A stretch of 64,000 nt of DNA from Curtobacterium sp. BH-2-1-1 (GTDB lineage Bacteria; Actinomycetota; Actinomycetes; Actinomycetales; Microbacteriaceae), in contig NZ_CP017580.1 in NCBI RefSeq assembly GCF_001806325.1, positions 1,116,001 to 1,180,000 of the forward strand, given 5' to 3'. Below are positions 9,701 through 15,712 of this stretch, one piece after another. The notes below the pieces were generated by a model that worked only from the letters and a program-made list of their open reading frames with translations, was not told the DNA's origin and made no database searches. How positions within the stretch are numbered: the stretch's first letter is position 1; each line of letters begins with the position of its first letter. The position numbers and the translations under genes were made by a program.

Positions 9701-10181
9701 CGGGGATCGCCGTGGCGTTCAGCCGGTCGACCAGCTGTTCCTGGTCGCCCTTCCCCGTGACGGCGAGCTGCAGCACGGGCAGGTCGTCGAAGGAGCCGGT
9801 GACGATCTGCGTCTGCACGGTGTCCGGGAGCGACAGGGCGTTCACCGCGGTCTGGATCTTGTCCTCGGCGCTGGCGAGGTTCGATCCGTAGTCGAACGAC
9901 GCCGAGACGACACTCTGCCCGGTCGACGACGTCGCGGTGGTCGACTCGAGGTTCGGCACGACCTGGATCGCCTGCTCGATCTTCGTCGACACGTCGTTCG
10001 ACACGACCTCGGGCGTGGCACCGGGGTACGCGCTGACGATGGCGACCTGCGGGAACTGGACGCTGGGGATGAGCTCCTGCTTGAGGCTCGTCAGCGCGAT
10101 GCCGCCGAACACCGCGACGACGACGGTGACGAGCGCGATGAGCGCCCGGTTGCGGAGGCTGAAGACCGAGAGGAGGTGCAC
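6714..10181 (-). CDS. RND-family efflux transporter permease (AcrB/MMPL-like)
   Basis: 1155-residue proton-driven exporter of the HAE/AcrB type. The N-terminus RNRALIALVTVVVAVFGGIA is the first membrane helix, followed by porter-domain sequence ELIPSVQFPQVAIVSAYPGATPEVV. A second symmetric half and IGRVVDDSIVVIENI plus VTNAIVLIDLV mark the two transport cores, with acidic residues in TM4. A Ser/Gly/Ala-rich insert of roughly 80 residues lies near 250-330. An AAAGG repeat sits in the cytoplasmic loop between halves, and the C-terminus is a repeated AAREAAAGDA tail. No adaptor or outer-membrane gene is adjacent, as usual in monoderm actinobacteria. It starts at GTG 10181. Confidence 0.9.
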   Translation of the reverse strand: MHLLSVFSLRNRALIALVTVVVAVFGGIALTSLKQELIPSVQFPQVAIVSAYPGATPEVVSNDVSTKIEQAIQVVPNLESTTATSSTGQSVVSASFDYGSNLASAEDKIQTAVNALSLPDTVQTQIVTGSFDDLPVLQLAVTGKGDQEQLVDRLNATAIPDIEKLDGVRQADVFGNPGRRVVITPDTDELASRGLSTQSIADALDDNGTLVPGGTITQDGTTLSVQTGERIASIKDIEGLPLTAASSGGSSSEAGSSGSSSSGGAADAGAGATAGAGATGAVDATSGTAASSAAGAGSASSATAGGSTAGTAATTPTTIGDVAKVAIEESPRTSISRVNGETALTIAITKTQEANTVDVSKTVRDALPGIEAKVAGDPRFTVVFDQAPYIQQSIDSLAEEGLLGLGFAVVVILLFLLSVRSTIVTAISIPTSVLLAAIGMRATGYTLNVITLAALTIAIGRVVDDSIVVIENIKRHLQPGVDRTRAVLDAVREVAGAVTASTLTTVAVFLPVAFVAELVGELFRPFALTVTMALVASLLVSLTIVPVLAYWFLRTPAAAGGTVAGGAAAGGAAAGGAAAGGAAADGSAATTALSSAEDLHDAGTSDRLRRGYQPVLRWAIGRPALVVVLAVLVLGGTAAAVPFVKTNYLGDSGQNTFTVTQDLEPGTSLDEQSDAAQEVERVLRGVQGVQTVQTTIGTSGQSIQAAFGGGASASVQYNVTTDAGDDQTTIQSTARDRIDRIDRIDGVGEVSLSSAGGGFGGSSDIEVDVTAPTQAELRTAAASVLREMRKVDGTTGATSNLSASEPYLAVRVDRQAAAERGLTETQVGGIVAAAVSPRDTGTIEIDDATLDVYIADPEPPTTVAALRSLSIPTSTGSVPLSDLATVEQSEGPTSITTSNAVRTATITVTPDSTNLGAAVQNVTAAVDALDLPRGASAEIGGVASSQSSAFSQLLLAMLVAVLIVYVIMVATFRSLRQPLLLLVSVPFAVTGALLLQIVTGIPLGVASLIGLLMLVGIVVTNAIVLIDLVNQYRRRGLRVHDALIEGATRRLRPILMTALATIFALLPMAVGLTGRSGFISQPLALVVIGGLVSSTLLTLVVLPSLYALVEGLFERRADRRAAREAAAGEATAREATAGDAAAREAAAGDAAAGED
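6719..6810 (-). repeat. Imperfect tandem repeat encoding the RND C-terminal tail
   Basis: About three imperfect 30-base units encode alternating AREA and AAGD/AAGEA peptides at the end of the pump. A related 15-base repeat encoding AAAGG lies at about 8445-8510 in the same gene. Confidence 0.7.
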
Positions 10182-10214
10182 ACCCTGATCCTTGCAGGGC
10201 GTCCCTCGACGCGC

Positions 10215-10880
10215 TCAGCCGCCGAGGAGCAGGTACGCGCCGAGCACGCCCACGGTCCCGAGCACGCCGGTCGCGAGCGCCACGATCCGGCCGAGCGGGG
10301 TCCGTGCCGTCACGACCGCCACGACGAGGACCGCCAGACCGACGACGATCTCGACCACCCAGGTCACCGGCCCCGTGGTGTCCGCGACCTGCAGCAGGGC
10401 CCGGACGCCCTCGCCGACCAGCACGGCGGCCGTCGCCCCGAGCGCTGCCCCGCGCCACCCGACGTCCCGTGACCGGAGTGCCACCGCGACCGCACCCGCG
10501 AGCACCCCGGCGGGGATGCCCATCAGGACCCAGAAGTTCGTGATCGACAGCACGTCCGGGTAGCCGCGCAGGTTCGTCGTCGCCCAGTACCCCACGTGCA
10601 TGAGCTCGAGGAGCACGACGCCGAGCACCATCGCGACCGGTGACGCCCAGCGCCCCGACCGCACACCGGCGAGCAGGCACAGCGCAGCCGCGACGACGAA
10701 CCAGGGTCCGGCGGAGTTCGCGACGGAGGAGAGTCCGGGCACCGCCTGCCCGAACGAGGTCAGCACCCCGGCGAGCAGTGCCCCCGTGAGCGCCATCGAG
10801 ACCCGGGCGGCGGCGGGCACCGCGTGGGTCGGAGCGGGCGCCCGACGGGCCGTCGTGCCGGCGTGCATGGTCGTCTCCAT
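10215..10880 (-). CDS. Polytopic membrane protein of unknown function
   Basis: 221 residues with about six hydrophobic helices, e.g. MALTGALLAGVLTSFG, GPWFVVAAALCLLAG, VAMVLGVVLLELMHVGYWA and a C-terminal pair. It resembles uncharacterised actinobacterial DUF families (possibly DUF6518), but the match is uncertain. ATG 10880 (METTMHAG) is preferred over ATG 10868 because GATCCT lies 6 bases upstream. It has the same strand as the RND gene and ends 34 bases before it starts, so the two may be co-transcribed. Confidence 0.55.
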   Translation of the reverse strand: METTMHAGTTARRAPAPTHAVPAAARVSMALTGALLAGVLTSFGQAVPGLSSVANSAGPWFVVAAALCLLAGVRSGRWASPVAMVLGVVLLELMHVGYWATTNLRGYPDVLSITNFWVLMGIPAGVLAGAVAVALRSRDVGWRGAALGATAAVLVGEGVRALLQVADTTGPVTWVVEIVVGLAVLVVAVVTARTPLGRIVALATGVLGTVGVLGAYLLLGG

Positions 10881-10986
10881 GGGACCAGGATCCCGGTGGC
10901 CGGGCGTCGCACGCATCACTCCGCAGAGCCAGATCGCACGAGGGGCGTCACCCCGGAGGATGACACTGCCGAGCGAGGAGGGCGCG

Positions 10987-12438
10987 TCACACCACCGCGG
11001 CGAGCGACCCCCGCACGCCGGCGGCGTCGCCGCCGATCCGCGCCCACGACCGTTCGAGCACGTCGACGAGCCGCACCCGGTCGGCCGGGGACATCGTGAA
11101 CGGCACCCGCAGGAACCGCTCGAACCCACCGTCCGGCCCGAAGACCCCGCCGGACGCGAGCACGACGCCCTCGGCGCGTGCGGCGAGCACCAGCGCGCTC
11201 GACACCGGGCGCCCGAGCCCGACCCACGTCGTCAACCCGCCCGCCGGCGACGGCACGTCCCACTCCGGGAGCCGCGCGCGCAACGCACCCACGACGTCGT
11301 CGCGACCCTGGCGCAGGTACTCGCGCCGCGCCTCCAGGACCGCCGCCGTCCGCGGGACGAGCTCCCGCGCGACCAACTGGTCGAGCACGGGCGTGCCGAG
11401 GTCGCCCGTCGGACGGGCGAGGAGCAGCCGCTGCAGGAGCGCCGGTGCGGCGCGGATCCAACCGATCCGCAGACCGCCCCAGAACACCTTGTCGGCCGAC
11501 CCGATCATCACGACCGATGCCCCGGACGGGTCGGCCGCTGCCAGCGGCAGGGACGGCGAGCCCTCGATCCGCAGCTCGCCCATGGTCTCGTCCGCGATGA
11601 CCGTCGTCCCGGTCGACGCAGCGACGGACAGCAGGAGCTCCCGGGTGGACGCGGACATCGTCGCTCCGGTCGGGTTGTGCAGCTCGGGCATGACGTACGC
11701 GACCGCCGGCGCCGTGCGGCGCATCGTGGTCTCGAGCGCCGTGGCGTCCCACCCGGTCCGCGCGTCGACGGGCACGCCGACGAGTCGACCGCCGACCTCG
11801 CGGAAGGCCTCGTGCGCGTGCGGGTAGGTCGGGGACTCGACGACGACGGCGTCGCCCCGGCGGACGAGCACCCGGGCGAGCAGGGCGATCGCGTGCTGCG
11901 CCCCGATCGTCACGACGACCTGGGCCGGGTCGGTGGGCAGGCCGCGTTCGGTGTACCGCTCGGCGATCGCCGCGCGCAGCCCGGGGTCCCCGACGGTGTC
12001 GTACCCGATGCCGGCGAGCGCCGCGGGCACGTGCCGCACCGCGCGCTCGACCGCCTCGGCGATCCCGGGAGCCGCGTGCAGTGCGGCCTTGCGGAGGTCG
12101 AGCAGGTCGTCGTCGACGACGCCGCCGAGCCGTTCCGGGTCCGGTCGGCCGATCAGCCCGGCCGGGAGCCGGACCACGCTGCCGGACCCCCGGAGCGACA
12201 CCACGAAGCCGTCGGACCGGAGCCTCGAGTACGCGTTCGCGACGGTGGTGCGCGAGACGCCCAGCGCGGTGGCGAGCCCCCGCTCGGCCGGCAGCCGCAC
12301 GCCCTGCGGGATCCGGCCGTCGATGACGAGCACGCGCAGCGCGTCGGACAGCGCCTCGTACGCGGGGGCGTCGGTACCGGCGCGCCAGTCGGTGAGGAGG
12401 AGCGCTGCGGATCGGGCACTGAGCAGGACCGGGGTCAT
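10987..12438 (-). CDS. MocR-type regulator (GntR HTH plus aminotransferase domain)
   Basis: 483 residues. An N-terminal GntR winged helix (about 20-85: PAERGLATALGVSRTTVANAY) is fused to a fold-type I PLP-aminotransferase domain. PELHNPTGA and SADKVFWGGLRIGW, with the PLP-binding lysine, are intact. MocR proteins sense PLP or amines and control neighbouring genes. This one is divergent from a YczE-like membrane protein, a pairing seen repeatedly in this subfamily. TACCGT ends 6 bases before the ATG, so the gene is probably leaderless and probably autoregulated. Confidence 0.88.
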   Translation of the reverse strand: MTPVLLSARSAALLLTDWRAGTDAPAYEALSDALRVLVIDGRIPQGVRLPAERGLATALGVSRTTVANAYSRLRSDGFVVSLRGSGSVVRLPAGLIGRPDPERLGGVVDDDLLDLRKAALHAAPGIAEAVERAVRHVPAALAGIGYDTVGDPGLRAAIAERYTERGLPTDPAQVVVTIGAQHAIALLARVLVRRGDAVVVESPTYPHAHEAFREVGGRLVGVPVDARTGWDATALETTMRRTAPAVAYVMPELHNPTGATMSASTRELLLSVAASTGTTVIADETMGELRIEGSPSLPLAAADPSGASVVMIGSADKVFWGGLRIGWIRAAPALLQRLLLARPTGDLGTPVLDQLVARELVPRTAAVLEARREYLRQGRDDVVGALRARLPEWDVPSPAGGLTTWVGLGRPVSSALVLAARAEGVVLASGGVFGPDGGFERFLRVPFTMSPADRVRLVDVLERSWARIGGDAAGVRGSLAAVV

Positions 12439-12455
12439 GGATCCACGGTAGCGGA

Positions 12456-12480
12456 ATTGGCTCTCGACCCGCAGTCCAAT
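12456..12480. promoter_or_regulatory. Candidate MocR operator in the divergent promoter
   Basis: ATTGG (12456-12460) and CCAAT (12476-12480) form an inverted pair 15 bases apart, midway between the two start codons. MocR proteins often bind paired short sites, so this is a reasonable but unproved operator for both genes. Confidence 0.4.
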
Positions 12481-12498
12481 CTCCACGACGATCGAGCC

Positions 12499-13164
12499 AT
12501 GCCCCGCTCCACCGCCCTCACGCTCCGCTTCGTCCAGCTCTTCGTGGGCCTGTTCCTCTACGGCGCCTCGACGGCACTGCAGGTGCGTGCGGTCGTCGGG
12601 GTCTCGTCGTGGACGGTCCTCACCGAGGGCCTCGAGAACGTGGTGCCGTGGTCCTTCGGCGTCATCACCGTGGTGTCGAGCGGCGTCATCCTGCTGTTCT
12701 GGATCCCGCTCCGCCAGAAGCCGGGCATCGGGACGCTGCTCAACGCCCTGGCGATCGGACCGAGCGCCGACCTCGTGCTCTGGCTCGTCCCGACGCCGTC
12801 GGAACTCGTCGGCCGGGTCCTCCTGTTCGTCGCCGGGCTGGTGCTCCTGGCGGTCGCCACCGCGTTCTACATCGGCGCCGGCTTCGGCACGGGCGCTCGT
12901 GACGGCCTGATGGTCGGCCTGCACGAGCGCCTCGGCTGGCCGGTGTGGGTGGCGCGGACCGTCATCGAGGTCTCGGTCGTGATCGTCGGCTGGTTCCTCG
13001 GCGGCGACGTCGGAGCCGGCACCGTGGTCGCGGCGTTCGCGATCGGTCCGATGGTGCAGCCGCTCATGCCGGTCTTCCGCCGGTTCCCGTGGAGCCCGGA
13101 ACGGACGCGCGCCACCACACCGGTCCAGGAGGCGCGGGTCGCCGCCGCCTCGGAGGTCGCCTAG
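12499..13164 (+). CDS. YczE/YyaS/YitT family membrane protein
   Basis: 221-residue integral membrane protein with about five helices, starting MPRSTALTLRFVQLFVGLFLYG. GLFLYGASTAL and IGAGFGTGARDGLM are typical of the YczE group. It is divergent from the MocR regulator, so it is likely the target of that regulator. A role in transport of a PLP-related or amine compound is suggested by the pairing, not shown. No strong Shine-Dalgarno motif was found. The C-terminal tail contains the GGAGGCGCGGG string also found in the hairpin family, but here it is coding. Confidence 0.75.
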   Translation: MPRSTALTLRFVQLFVGLFLYGASTALQVRAVVGVSSWTVLTEGLENVVPWSFGVITVVSSGVILLFWIPLRQKPGIGTLLNALAIGPSADLVLWLVPTPSELVGRVLLFVAGLVLLAVATAFYIGAGFGTGARDGLMVGLHERLGWPVWVARTVIEVSVVIVGWFLGGDVGAGTVVAAFAIGPMVQPLMPVFRRFPWSPERTRATTPVQEARVAAASEVA

Positions 13165-13183
13165 AGCCCTTGCGTGCGTCCAG

Positions 13184-13224
13184 ATCGCGATATAACGTGT
13201 CTGCCACAGACGCGATACATCGCG
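13184..13224 (+). promoter_or_regulatory. Promoter with paired palindromic sites upstream of the DUF4097-padR operon
   Basis: ATCGCGATAT (13184-13193) overlaps a -10-like TATAAC (13191-13196). A second palindrome, CGCGAT-AC-ATCGCG, lies at 13211-13224. The shared ATCGCG core suggests two sites for one dimeric repressor, most simply the PadR protein of this operon. GAGGAGG precedes the ATG at 13241. Confidence 0.5.
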
Positions 13225-13240
13225 AGTTCGAGGAGGCAAC

Positions 13241-14137
13241 ATGGCCCAGGAGAAGTGGCTCGTCGAGGAGCCGAAGGTGATCGACACCGGGATCGTCCGC
13301 CGCTTGCGCGTGGGCCTCGCCGGAGGACAGGTGGACGTCGTCGCGCACGACGAGCCGACCGCCCGCGTCGAGGTGCACAGCGTGTCCGGCAAGCCGATGA
13401 AGATCGAGCTCGACGGCGACACGCTCACGATCGACCACCCGCAGGTCCGGTGGGACGACCCGATCGGCTTCCTGAAGTCGTTCCGTGGCAAGGCCCACGC
13501 CGACGTCAGCGTCCTCGTGCCCCGCGACGCCATCGTCACCCTCGGCGTCGTCTCGGCCGGCGCCCTGCTGTCCGGCACGAACCGCGGCGCCACGCTCAAC
13601 ACGGTGTCCGGCGACCTCGTCGTCGACGACGTCGCGGGTGACGTCACCGTGAACGCGGTGTCCGGCACGACGACCATCCGCGAGCTCGACGGCGCCCTGA
13701 CGGTCCACACCGTGTCCGGCGACGTCGTGGCGACCGGGGCGATCCCGCGGTTCTCGGCCGACGGGGTGAACGCCGACGTGGTGCTCGACCTGCACGGCAC
13801 CCCCGACCAGGCCCGCGTCAACACGGTGTCCGGTGCGGTGAGCGTCCGACTCGAGGACGGCGTGCCATACCAGTGCACCGTCAGCACCGCCTCGGGCAAG
13901 CTGCAGTTCGACGACTCGGAGATCCGCGGCGTGCGGGGTTCCTACGTCAAGCAGGGCGGCGAGCTGTCCGGGCAGTGGCTCGACCTCAAGGTGAACTCGG
14001 TGTCCGGCGACATCGCGGTCCTGCACGCCCCACCCGTCGCGGAGCCGACGGCACCGACGCAACCGACGACAACGACCGCGCCGGCTGCACCGACCACGCC
14101 CGCGGCCCCGGTGAACGACGGCGAGGTGCCCGAATGA
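13241..14137 (+). CDS. DUF4097 family beta-strand repeat protein
   Basis: 298-residue protein with at least six repeats around the signature [NH][TS]VSG, giving a right-handed beta-helix-like architecture (DUF4097). There is no signal peptide or membrane helix; the last 40 residues are a Pro/Thr/Ala tail. It has a strong GAGGAGG ribosome binding site. It overlaps the following padR by four bases (ATGA). DUF4097 genes are commonly linked to PadR regulators and sometimes to bactofilin- or LiaX-like envelope stress functions; the role here is unknown. Confidence 0.78.
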   Translation: MAQEKWLVEEPKVIDTGIVRRLRVGLAGGQVDVVAHDEPTARVEVHSVSGKPMKIELDGDTLTIDHPQVRWDDPIGFLKSFRGKAHADVSVLVPRDAIVTLGVVSAGALLSGTNRGATLNTVSGDLVVDDVAGDVTVNAVSGTTTIRELDGALTVHTVSGDVVATGAIPRFSADGVNADVVLDLHGTPDQARVNTVSGAVSVRLEDGVPYQCTVSTASGKLQFDDSEIRGVRGSYVKQGGELSGQWLDLKVNSVSGDIAVLHAPPVAEPTAPTQPTTTTAPAAPTTPAAPVNDGEVPE

Positions 14138-14715
14138 GCCCCGTCTTCGCGCACGGCCACCTGCGCCTCTACCTGCTCGTGCTCCTGGCCGACCACCCGA
14201 TGCACGGGTACGAGGTCATCCAGGCCCTCGGCGACCGCTTCGGCGGCACGTACGTCCCGAGCGCCGGCACCGTGTACCCGCGGCTCGCCAAGCTCGAGGA
14301 AGAGGGACTCGTCACGAAGTCCGCGGACGGCCGGAAGACCGTCTACGCGATCACCGACGCGGGCCGTGCCGAGCTCGACGCCCGTGCCGACGAGATCGCC
14401 GCGGTCGAGAACGGCGTCAACGACTCGGTGAAGTCCCTGGCCGACGGCGTCCGCGCCTCGGTGGGCGAGGCGATGCGGTCCCTCCGCGCCGACCTCGCGG
14501 CGAGCGCGCAGGCACCGCGCGGCCGGACCGCCGACGAGCCCGTGGACGTCCCGTCCGAGGGTGCCGGCGCCCTGCGCGAGGTCGAGATGGTCCTGTCGTC
14601 GTTCCGGCAGCAGGTCCGGGCGGACCTCCGCCGTCGGGCGACCCGCGGCACGCTCGGTCCGGACACGGTCACGCGTCTGCGCGACGGCCTGGAGGCGCTG
14701 CGCAAGTCCCTCTGA
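14134..14715 (+). CDS. PadR family transcriptional regulator
   Basis: 193 residues. The PadR winged helix occupies about 8-85 (LRLYLLVLLADHPMHGYEVIQAL, SAGTVYPRLAKLEEEGLV, KTVYAITDAGRAEL), followed by a longer helical C-terminal half for dimerisation. The ATG overlaps the DUF4097 stop codon, indicating translational coupling. It likely represses its own operon through the ATCGCG sites upstream. The signal is unknown. Confidence 0.85.
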   Translation: MSPVFAHGHLRLYLLVLLADHPMHGYEVIQALGDRFGGTYVPSAGTVYPRLAKLEEEGLVTKSADGRKTVYAITDAGRAELDARADEIAAVENGVNDSVKSLADGVRASVGEAMRSLRADLAASAQAPRGRTADEPVDVPSEGAGALREVEMVLSSFRQQVRADLRRRATRGTLGPDTVTRLRDGLEALRKSL

Positions 14716-14737
14716 CGACCGGCGGCCGGCAGACGGT

Positions 14738-14782
14738 GACGACCCGCGCCTCCAGGCAGCCCGCCAGGAGGCGCGGGTCGTC
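14738..14782. terminator. Hairpin terminator of the GGAGGCGCGG family (inverted order)
   Basis: Stem GACGACCCGCGCCTCC pairs exactly with GGAGGCGCGGGTCGTC across a 13-base loop, between the convergent padR and MerR genes. Two-way termination is inferred. Confidence 0.65.
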
Positions 14783-14784
14783 CG

Positions 14785-15573
14785 TCACAGACCGCGGTCG
14801 GCCAGGGCGTGCATCGCGTCCCGCAGGGCGCGGGCGGCACCCGCGCCCGCCCACTCGTAGGCGTGCGTGAACCGCTCGTCCTGCACGTACATGTCACCGA
14901 GCGTGCGGAACCGGTCGGCGGTGAGCTCGGCCGGGGGCGTCGCCTCGGCGAGCCAGGCGAACTGACGCCGTGCGAGTGCTGCGCCGGCCTCCGATGCCGG
15001 ACCCGCGCCCGACGCGGCGAGCGCTGCGGCGTCCTGCGCGATCGCCCGCTGTTCCGCCTGGAAGGCCTCCTTCGCGGCGGGGCCCGTCGACTCCCACCAG
15101 CGTGCGCCGCGGTCCCAGGCCGCGGGCCCCCAGCGCTCCTCGACCTCCTGCCGGAAGCGGGTCTGGTCGAACCCGTCGAACGTGTCGGTGGCGTTCATGT
15201 CCTGTCCTTCCTCGATCCTCGTGATGGTGGTCCGCACGGCCGCGAGCTGCCGCGCGAGCCGGTCGCGCTCGCGTTCGAGCCACGCGACGTGCGCCGTGAG
15301 GGCCGTGACGTCGTCCTGCTCGCCGTCGAGGACCCGGCCGACGTCGGCCAGCCCGAGTCCGAGCCCGCGCAGCAGGAGGATCCGTTGCAGCCGGACCAGC
15401 GCGCGGTCGTCGTAGCGTCGGAGCCCGCCCTCGCCGACCGCGGTCGCGGGCAGCAGGCCGATCGCGTCGTAGTGCCGGAGCGTGCGGCTCGACACACCGG
15501 CGGAACGCGCCACGTCGGCGATGCCGTGCGGTGCTTTCGCAGCTGCGGCCGCTGTGTCTGTCGAATCCCTCAT
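14785..15573 (-). CDS. TipA-like MerR family regulator with TipAS drug-binding domain
   Basis: 262 residues. A MerR helix-turn-helix at about 18-85 (IADVARSAGVSSRTLRHYDAIGLLP, GGLRRYDDRALVRLQRI) and a coiled coil (HVAWLERERDRLARQLAAV) lead to a TipAS-like domain (about 126-262, FRQEVEERWGPAAWDRGARWWES). In Streptomyces TipA this domain captures thiopeptide antibiotics and activates the promoter. Here the promoter has the 19-bp MerR spacer and the transcript looks leaderless. An internal ATG at 15198 with a strong ribosome binding site could give the TipAS domain alone. Confidence 0.88.
   Translation of the reverse strand: MRDSTDTAAAAAKAPHGIADVARSAGVSSRTLRHYDAIGLLPATAVGEGGLRRYDDRALVRLQRILLLRGLGLGLADVGRVLDGEQDDVTALTAHVAWLERERDRLARQLAAVRTTITRIEEGQDMNATDTFDGFDQTRFRQEVEERWGPAAWDRGARWWESTGPAAKEAFQAEQRAIAQDAAALAASGAGPASEAGAALARRQFAWLAEATPPAELTADRFRTLGDMYVQDERFTHAYEWAGAGAARALRDAMHALADRGL
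15196..15211 (-). promoter_or_regulatory. Internal ribosome binding site and start for a TipAS-like short protein
   Basis: GGAAGGA (15205-15211) lies 6 bases before an in-frame ATG (15196-15198) that begins MNATDTFDGF, exactly at the junction between coiled coil and drug-binding domain. The product would be 137 residues. Streptomyces tipA makes such a short form; that it happens here is inference. Confidence 0.5.
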
Positions 15574-15580
15574 GCAGGCC

Positions 15581-15611
15581 ACGGTAGAGGTTGACGCAGC
15601 GTCAACCGCAA
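15581..15611 (-). promoter_or_regulatory. MerR-type promoter with operator in a 19-bp spacer
   Basis: -35 TTGCGG (15606-15611) and -10 TACCGT (15581-15586) are separated by 19 bases, 2 more than optimal. The spacer is filled by the palindrome GGTTGACGCTGCGTCAACC (15589-15607). The -10 is 7 bases from the ATG. This is the classic architecture for untwisting activation by a MerR dimer, so the gene probably activates itself. Confidence 0.7.
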
Positions 15612-15712
15612 GGGGTTTCCGCGGTGCGCCCGACCCGAACCGGCACGGACGGGGAATACCACCGGGGTCGGCCGTGTTGACTCGCGCCCGGAAATGAGTA
15701 GGTTTGCCGCTC

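Noticed and set aside
6781..10680. Very long open frames overlapping the RND gene on both strands
   Set aside because: Codon bias of GC-rich DNA keeps other frames open. Their products are Arg/Pro/Gly-rich with no domains, while the RND frame is full length.
15606..15712. Cyclic di-AMP riboswitch upstream of the KimA-like gene
   Set aside because: The gap is about 140 bases including the MerR promoter, and a leaderless-type -10 sits directly before the start.
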